Positions 42,675 to 47,183 of a stretch of DNA of 47,183 nucleotides are shown here, one piece after another. Position 1 is the stretch's first letter; every line of letters begins with the position of its first letter. Source of the DNA: Anaerobacillus alkalidiazotrophicus (lineage in GTDB: Bacteria > Bacillota > Bacilli > Bacillales_H > Anaerobacillaceae); contig NZ_MLQS01000031.1 in the NCBI RefSeq assembly GCF_001866055.1, positions 281,032 through 328,214 on the forward strand. Reading direction: 5' to 3'. A program made the translations under genes and the position numbers. The notes beneath the pieces were generated by a model. It had not been told where the DNA came from. It made no database searches and saw only the letters and a list, made by a program, of their open reading frames with translations.

Positions 42675-42779
42675 TTTTTTAATTGTTGTTACGGCAGGGT
42701 GGATTAAAGTGATTTAAAATGTCCCACCTTTGATTATTTCAATAAGATCAGTTTTCTCTAAAAGGAACAGATTGTGGAG

Positions 42780-42827
42780 TAACTCTTGTATTGCATAGTA
42801 GACTAAATACTGCGCAACAAATAATTT
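42780..42827 (+). repeat. Leader-like repeat, copy 2
   Basis: TAACTCTTGTATTGCATAGT, AGACTAAATACTGCGCAACA, AATAATT. It matches 45196-45241 closely. A site-like motif (CAACAATCGGGCC-ATTTTCTTAAA) follows at 42883, but no cassette gene. Confidence 0.65.
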
Positions 42828-43053
42828 CGTTTATAAAAGAATGTACTTTATTAAAGAGGTTTTATTTATCGGAGGTAGGTATTCAACAATCGGGCCATTT
42901 TCTTAAATAAAAGGTTGTATAAAAAAATGGGGTTTTATTTTCCTCTTCCTTCCCTTTGACACAAGATTACTCGTTTCTCCCCTTCCTTATCGATCGTCAT
43001 AAAGGTCATACATGAAAAATTCCTCGACACTAATTAGTCTGTCTATACCATTA

Positions 43054-43448
43054 TTAATAGTACGTGGATCGAGGAGTTCCAAGTATTTTTAGTACCGTTG
43101 AAACAGCATAACCTTTGTTAATCCAGTGGTCAGCTATTTCAAGTTTTTCAGTAAGTGAGGGTTTTTCTTTTTTATAAGATCACGTAGAATTGCGATTTCT
43201 AGATCTTTTTCACCTAGTAGTTTTTTCAGTTGATCGTTTTCTTGAGATAACTCTTTTGTTTCTAGTGCAACCGTATCACCAGTAGAACTATGATCATCAA
43301 ACTTCCCGTTTTTGTATTCTTTGACCCATCGATTTACCATGTTAGGGCTAAGTTCGTAACGACGTGCAACTAGTGCTGCATTTCCGGTTTTGATTAATTC
43401 TTTCGCAACTTGTATTTTAAATTCTTTAGGATGTCTTGTTCGTTTCAT
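43054..43448 (-). mobile_element. IS3-family insertion sequence remnant
   Basis: Contains a complete orfA and the first 40 or so codons of orfB. Everything after the HTH-like orfB start is lost. The terminal inverted repeats cannot be set from the sequence alone. Confidence 0.75.
43134..43448 (-). CDS. IS3-family transposase OrfA
   Basis: 104 residues. Helix-turn-helix start MKRTRHPKEFKIQVAKELIK, then ALVARRYELSPNMVNRWVKE and a leucine-zipper-like coiled coil (LSQENDQLKKLLGEKDLEIA, ILRDLIKK). A slippery A-AAA-AAG lies at its end (about 43170), where the -1 frame continues into EKPSLTEKLEIADHWINKGY, the start of OrfB. This is the usual IS3 programmed frameshift. OrfB stops at 43054 after STYY, so no DDE transposase can be made. 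Confidence 0.85.
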   Translation of the reverse strand: MKRTRHPKEFKIQVAKELIKTGNAALVARRYELSPNMVNRWVKEYKNGKFDDHSSTGDTVALETKELSQENDQLKKLLGEKDLEIAILRDLIKKKNPHLLKNLK

Positions 43449-43618
43449 GATGTAAGTCAGCTCCTTTAGTTAATGTTATTATAAAATAACTAGTTAGAGC
43501 TGTCCAAGTTCATTTCGGGGTTATAGAGCTCTTTTACTTTTTCATATATGTAAAGTTAGCAGTGACACCTAATTTGTTTAGGTAAAACCACCAACTTATA
43601 ATAAGAACATCATTATTT

Positions 43619-44677
43619 CTAAGGTGTTGTTAGTGCTTCTATAGATATATTATCGATATACACTCCTTGTTGATCAGCATGTTCGCTCCCCTGAATAATT
43701 AACACATGCTGAATTTCACCTGCAAATCTTCCTACACTAGCTTGCCAACCCTGGCCGGCATTATCAAAACGAGTTCCGTCAATTTCAATAAAGTTGTAAC
43801 GATTATTTAAGATGTCAAGTTGGTATGTGATATGATACCATTGCCCAAAAACTAATGGATCTGAAACAAAGAAAGGTAATGTAAAATCATCAGGTAATAA
43901 TGCTGCATGTAAAGTGCCGCCTGTATCCGTTGTCAATAAAAAACGACCGGCACGGGGGAGCCCAATGTCCACCTCTGCATGGTCTCCAGGTGTTAAACTT
44001 TCCGTTTGAATGGTTCGAATATCAAAACTTAACGTTATAGGTGTTGGAAAATCTGTTCCTACATCCGTACTGTTAAACAGTCGACTAACTTGATCAATCG
44101 TTTGCGAAGGAGGACTAAATGGAGCGTATGGGTTATCAAATCGTAACAGTTGATTTCCGAAAGTAGCTGAAGGTGTATTAGGACGTATAGATAATGCGTC
44201 AATATTTTCCACAAATCCAAAACCATCTGCAGCGCCAGCCCAAGGCGTATTATTGACTCTCACATCACCTAACAGATAGGTTTCAAAACCATCTGAAAAG
44301 GGCATATCAATCGCTGATTCTATAGGTGTTTCTAGCAATTCAGAAGGTACTAGGCGGTGCGCAGTTACCAATTCCCCATCTGAACGCTTCCCCCAAACAG
44401 AAATTTGAGTTTGATCTTCAATAATATCTTCTATTGTAAAAATGAACTCAAAGCCACTTAAATTTGCAAAAAAATCCTTTGTTATCACTTGGTTGGGGGC
44501 AACACTAAAAAGTTCTCGTACATATAACGTTCTTGATCCATTTAGGGTATATCCTTGTATGGAAACAATTGAAAAGTTAGCAGAATTTCGATTATCAATT
44601 TTAACTGTCACCTGTTGAGTAGGTCGTACACCATTTACAGGATTATTTTCTATTGGTCCGGTTGATAAGATAGGCAT
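43619..44677 (-). CDS. Unrecognised surface-type protein with lectin-like C-terminal domain
   Basis: 352 residues, no signal peptide. The first 120 residues (VTVKIDNRNSANFSIVSIQG, LYVRELFSVAPNQVITKDFF, FEFIFTIED) are beta-rich, of a kind I associate with Bacillus surface proteins. Residues about 125-350 look like a concanavalin-A-like jelly roll (PFSDGFETYLLGD, LRFDNPY, QWYHITYQLDILNNRYNFIE, GVYIDNISIEALT). Absence of a signal peptide and the DNRN-type strands would fit assembly on the spore surface from the mother cell, but that is inference. RBS GGGAGGG. It stands alone between the IS3 remnant and the split small gene. Confidence 0.6.
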   Translation of the reverse strand: MPILSTGPIENNPVNGVRPTQQVTVKIDNRNSANFSIVSIQGYTLNGSRTLYVRELFSVAPNQVITKDFFANLSGFEFIFTIEDIIEDQTQISVWGKRSDGELVTAHRLVPSELLETPIESAIDMPFSDGFETYLLGDVRVNNTPWAGAADGFGFVENIDALSIRPNTPSATFGNQLLRFDNPYAPFSPPSQTIDQVSRLFNSTDVGTDFPTPITLSFDIRTIQTESLTPGDHAEVDIGLPRAGRFLLTTDTGGTLHAALLPDDFTLPFFVSDPLVFGQWYHITYQLDILNNRYNFIEIDGTRFDNAGQGWQASVGRFAGEIQHVLIIQGSEHADQQGVYIDNISIEALTTP

Positions 44678-44989
44678 CTAAATCATCCCTCCCCTTTCTA
44701 AATTCAGATTTATATACAATACTCTATTCAAGCTAGATTTAAGATGTATACATGTTTGTACTAATATAGTTTAATTTGGGTCTGAATATCACACTTGCCG
44801 TAGTTTGGACCAACGTTGTTTCACCCATTATTAGCGAATAATCGGATTAACCCCCGAATTTTGGACATAAGCTCTCTTAATCTAGTGATTCCTTAGATTT
44901 TTGTTATTTTTTTTTGAAATTCTCCTACCAAAATTAACGTAGCTTTATATATAGTATGAAGACATACATAACGATAGGAGGATCTTCAT
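44678..44989. other. 311-base divergent intergenic region
   Basis: AT-rich spacer between the 352-residue gene (minus) and the split small gene (plus). CATACATAACG at 44963-44973 is similar to a sigma-K -10 element (CATANNNTA) but not exact. Nothing else seen. Confidence 0.35.
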
Positions 44990-45146
44990 ATGGCTAATGA
45001 TTACAGCCATTGAAATGTACCACCTCTGACATAAATATTTACCATCAAATGACAAAAAGTGTACCAAAGAATGACAGACCGTTTACCACTACAATCCTTC
45101 TGGTGGTAGAAGATATAACCATAGTTTTGAGAATCAAAAATGTTAA
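44990..45146 (+). pseudogene. Small Tyr/His/Gly-rich gene split by an IS21-type end
   Basis: The RBS AGGAGG and ATG 44990 read MANDYSH then TGA. After 79 foreign bases the frame resumes at 45090 with YNPSGGRRYNHSFENQKC and a stop. Removing 45011-45089 restores a single 25-codon frame. The composition (Tyr, His, Asn, Gly, Arg) is that of small spore coat or exosporium peptides. Confidence 0.6.
45011..45089 (+). mobile_element. IS21-family terminal repeats, remnant
   Basis: TACCACCTCTGACA (45018), TACCATCAAATGACA (45040), TACCAAAGAATGACA (45062) and TACCAC (45084) repeat every 22 bases. Multiple TACCA-TGACA repeats are the transposase-binding sites at ends of IS21-like elements. No istA/istB is left. 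Confidence 0.65.
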
Positions 45147-45195
45147 AAAACTGATTGATGTTCAATAAGACCATTCTTCTGCAAACGGTCTAGAT

Positions 45196-45241
45196 TAACT
45201 CTTTTATTACATAGTAGACATATACTGCGAAGCAAGTAATT
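45196..45241 (+). repeat. Leader-like repeat, copy 3
   Basis: TTAACTCTTTTATTACATAG, TAGACATATACTGCGAAGCA, AGTAATT. The first cassette site of this stretch follows at 45347. Confidence 0.65.
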
Positions 45242-45346
45242 AACCAACTGCTCATAGAGTAGAATAGTTCAGCAATTCTTATACACCTAATTTGTTATTT
45301 TCTGGTATGATTTATTTGTAGAGATCATTTAGATTGTGAAAATTTT

Positions 45347-45387
45347 CACTTAAACTAACGGGCAGGAATGTTGAATAAGCAATAGGA
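45347..45387 (+). repeat. Cassette site 13
   Basis: TCACTTAAACTAACGGGCAG then GAATGTTGAATAAGCAATAGG. Full-consensus first half, 12 kb from the main array. Confidence 0.8.
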
Positions 45388-45447
45388 CTCCTTGTAGAAA
45401 ATAGAAGAAATTTATTGATATAAAAGGGATGAAGTGGGGTGTTTTAA

Positions 45448-45678
45448 CTGTTTTTTGAATGGTTTAGGATAACTGATATTGGTATTGTTTTTGGAGTAAT
45501 AATTTCGATTTATTATTTTATCCAAGCAAACAATATATTAAAAAATGCAAAGACGAAATCTAATAATGAAAAATTACCGCCAAAAAATGATAAAAAGTTA
45601 TTTTTGAAGTATGTAAAGTTTTGTATATTGGGGATTTTTATTACCACAATTGCTTTTATATTAAGAGGCTTATTATAA
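45448..45678 (+). CDS. Two-helix small membrane protein (cassette), unusual start
   Basis: 76 residues: helix near 12-28 (IGIVFGVIISIYYFIQAN), a charged loop rich in Lys and Asn (KTKSNNEKLPPKNDKK), and a second helix (FCILGIFITTIAFILRGLL). No ATG, GTG or TTG lies before the first helix; the frame opens after TAA at 45447, and CTG 45448 with GTGGGGTG eight bases upstream is the only candidate. It is flanked by cassette sites 13 and 14. Confidence 0.55.
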   Translation: MFFEWFRITDIGIVFGVIISIYYFIQANNILKNAKTKSNNEKLPPKNDKKLFLKYVKFCILGIFITTIAFILRGLL

Positions 45679-45683
45679 GTTGG

Positions 45684-45704
45684 ATACTTTACTAACGGGT
45701 GCGT
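45684..45704 (+). repeat. Cassette site 14, interrupted by the group II intron
   Basis: ATACTTTACTAACGGGTGCG is the first half of the site; the TTTAGTTGA half is replaced by the intron beginning GTGCGGCCGAGCC. Confidence 0.8.
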
Positions 45705-46198
45705 GTGCGGCCGAGCCTAGGTCGTATCATATAACGGGTGGGATTCCCGTCGAGTAAGAACTAGCCATTCGCTCGTAGCGAGTCTTGGAGGGCTGAAGGT
45801 AACTTTAGTCTTTAAGCGTAGACAGTGAGGTGGCGGGCCGAAAGCCAAGCGGTTGAAGGGATTGAGCTCCATAATGTTAGTTATTCGAGAGGGTTGATGC
45901 CTTACGCATAGCAGAAAACTACATTCTATCCTTCGTAAAAGGCGAGAATTGCGTGTGCGGCCGAGCCTAGGTCGTATCATATAACGGGTGGGATTCCCGT
46001 CGAGTAAGAACTAGCCATTCGCTCGTAGCGAGTCTTGGAGGGCTGAAGGTAACTTTAGTCTTTAAGCGTAGACAGTGAGGTGGCGGGCCGAAAGCCAAGC
46101 GGTTGAAGGGATTGAGCTCCATAATGTTAGTTATTCGAGAGGGTTGATGCCTTACGCATAGCAGAAAACTACATTCTATCCTTCGTAAAAGGCGAGAA
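45701..46198 (+). repeat. Tandem duplication of the intron 5' segment
   Basis: 45701-45948 and 45951-46198 are identical over 248 bp, separated by TT; period 250. Each begins GCGTGTGCGGCCGAGCC. Only the second copy runs on into the rest of the intron. Confidence 0.95.
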
Positions 46199-47183
46199 GG
46201 ATAAGCCTCTCTGGAGTCAGAGACCTTGGCACGTCATACATTGATATGGTACGGCAACTCGGGAGACCCTACCGGTCTTTTCTTTTAGAAGAGTATGGTG
46301 TACAAGCGATAACAAGCAAGGAAACCAAATGCCGTGTAGGGAGTCGGATAGCAGCGTAGTACTAATGAAGTTGGGTAATGCCGATGGAGGGAAGGCTAGC
46401 TACCAGTTATCACCCTTACTAGGGACACATTTACTACACACAGAGGTAGGGATATTAAATGGAAACTGAACTACTAAGGATAGCAAAATTAGCAAAATCT
46501 GATCCTAAAATGAAGTTTACATCACTTGCACATTTACTAAATGAGCAATCACTAGTTCGATGCCATCATGAATTGCCTAATAAGAAGGCTCCTGGGATCA
46601 ACGGTACCACTAAAGATCAATACCATGAAGATCTAAAAGAAAACATAGAGGATTTAGTTGGTAGACTTAAAAGCAAAAGTTATCGTCCTGTTCCCGTAAG
46701 AAGAATGTATATTCCAAAGCTCAATTCAAACAAGAAAAGACCATTGGGAATACCGGAACATGAAGATAAGATTGTTCAAAGAGGGATTACGAAGATACTA
46801 AACACTATCTATGAAAATGATTTTCTAGACTGCTCTTTTGGGTTCCGTCCTAATCGTAATTGCCATGATGCATTGAAAATACTGAACCACTATATCGAAA
46901 AGAGGTCAGTAAACTACGTAGTAGATGTAGATATTAAGGGTTTCTTTGACAACGTTGATCACAAATGGATGATGGAGTTCTTAAAGCTGAGAATAGCTGA
47001 CCCTAACTTACTAAGAATAATTGGCAGGTTTCTTAAAGGTGGATATATGGAGGAAGGGAAGAAACACAAGACTGACAATGGTACACCTCAAGGTGGGGTC
47101 ATTTCGCCGATACTAGCCAATGTGTATCTCCACTATGTTCTCGACCTTTGGTTTGAGAAAAGGGTTAGACAGCAGTGCAAAGG
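45705..47183 (+). mobile_element. Group II intron, 5' part (continues past the window)
   Basis: Starts with GTGCGG, the group II 5' consensus GUGYG. Structured domain I sequence includes GAGTCGGATAGCAGCGTAGT and ACTAATGAAG, followed by the maturase gene at 46459. The 3' half, domains V and VI and the right junction are outside. If the real 5' end is the inner copy at 45955, the first 250 bp are an extra partial copy. Confidence 0.85.
46459..47183 (+). CDS. ltrA: Group II intron reverse transcriptase/maturase, N-terminal part
   Basis: 241 complete codons from ATG 46459 (RBS GAGGTAGGG) to the window edge. RT blocks in order: KKAPGINGTTKDQY, VRRMYIPKLNSNKKRPLGIP (RT1), DFLDCSFGFRPNRNCHDAL (RT2), VVDVDIKGFFDNVDHKWMME (RT3, first catalytic Asp), NGTPQGGVISPILANVYLHY (RT4). 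The YADD box, maturase domain X and any endonuclease domain would follow outside. The reading frame is intact, so the intron could be active. Confidence 0.93.
   Translation, partial: METELLRIAKLAKSDPKMKFTSLAHLLNEQSLVRCHHELPNKKAPGINGTTKDQYHEDLKENIEDLVGRLKSKSYRPVPVRRMYIPKLNSNKKRPLGIPEHEDKIVQRGITKILNTIYENDFLDCSFGFRPNRNCHDALKILNHYIEKRSVNYVVDVDIKGFFDNVDHKWMMEFLKLRIADPNLLRIIGRFLKGGYMEEGKKHKTDNGTPQGGVISPILANVYLHYVLDLWFEKRVRQQCK

Noticed and set aside
45717..45980. 87-codon minus-strand frame across the duplicated intron segment
   Set aside because: It lies in structured group II intron RNA on the opposite strand, spans the duplication junction and has no RBS.

Overview
The window comes from a low-GC, endospore-forming Bacillaceae. 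Evidence for this is a BirA-type biotin operon, ccdC, a YjcZ-family spore peptide, spore transglutaminase (tgl), an S-box riboswitch, AGGAGG-type ribosome binding sites and the Bacillus-only DUF2621 and DUF4317 families. The left 20 kb is ordinary core genome. The right 24 kb is accessory DNA full of recombinase remnants, insertions and small gene cassettes.

Layout. 1-4728: biotin operon bioA(partial)-bioD-bioB-bioF-bioH-bioC. 4959-5474: ccdC. 5771-8447: flavodiiron protein, NAD(P)H-rubredoxin reductase and rubredoxin, a soluble O2/NO-reducing chain. It is followed by the Fe-S repair protein Ric/ScdA and, divergently, an Fnr/Crp regulator, so 5.7-10.5 kb reads as one anaerobic/nitrosative-stress module. 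10703-14599: SelO, a cell-wall amidase and a ZIP transporter, separated by copies of a two-hairpin interspersed repeat. 14930-18534: a HExxH protein, a SAM riboswitch controlling a short MsrA-like protein without the catalytic cysteine, DUF4317 and a YjcZ peptide. 18705-22707: tgl, an alpha/beta hydrolase and an unknown membrane protein, with a 1.26-kb stretch in which I find no gene.

22.9-25.1 kb is a graveyard of mobile DNA: a reverse-transcriptase fragment, three broken tyrosine recombinases, and the 3' half of a selenocysteine tRNA cut exactly at its anticodon loop, which is the signature of an integration site. DUF2621, TetR and a beta-lactamase-like membrane protein follow, then a small basic (probably spore) protein.

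29.3-33.3 kb is the most unusual part. It is a one-directional array of about a dozen tiny genes, mostly for 1-3-helix membrane proteins of 29-85 residues. Each gene is preceded by a copy of a conserved intergenic site of the form TTAAACTAACGGGTGC + TTTAGTTGA. The same site recurs at 45.35 and 45.69 kb, where a group II intron is inserted directly into or beside it. A second short repeat (CATAGTAGAC...CTGCGCAACAAATAA) lies before the first site of each stretch, like an array leader. This looks like an integron-like cassette system whose recombinase is not visible in the window.

The array is interrupted by a 9.2-kb segment (33290-42560) bounded by 65-bp imperfect direct repeats. The segment carries a truncated tyrosine recombinase and a LacI-controlled carbohydrate locus: a lipoprotein binding protein, two ABC permeases, a decayed GH32 fructosidase and an intact GH91 difructose-anhydride enzyme without a signal peptide. 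This fits uptake and intracellular breakdown of an inulin-derived difructose anhydride. Right of it lie a MazF pseudogene, an IS3 remnant, an unknown protein with a lectin-like C-terminus, a small gene split by an IS21-type end, and the 5' part of a group II intron whose first 248 bp are duplicated in tandem.
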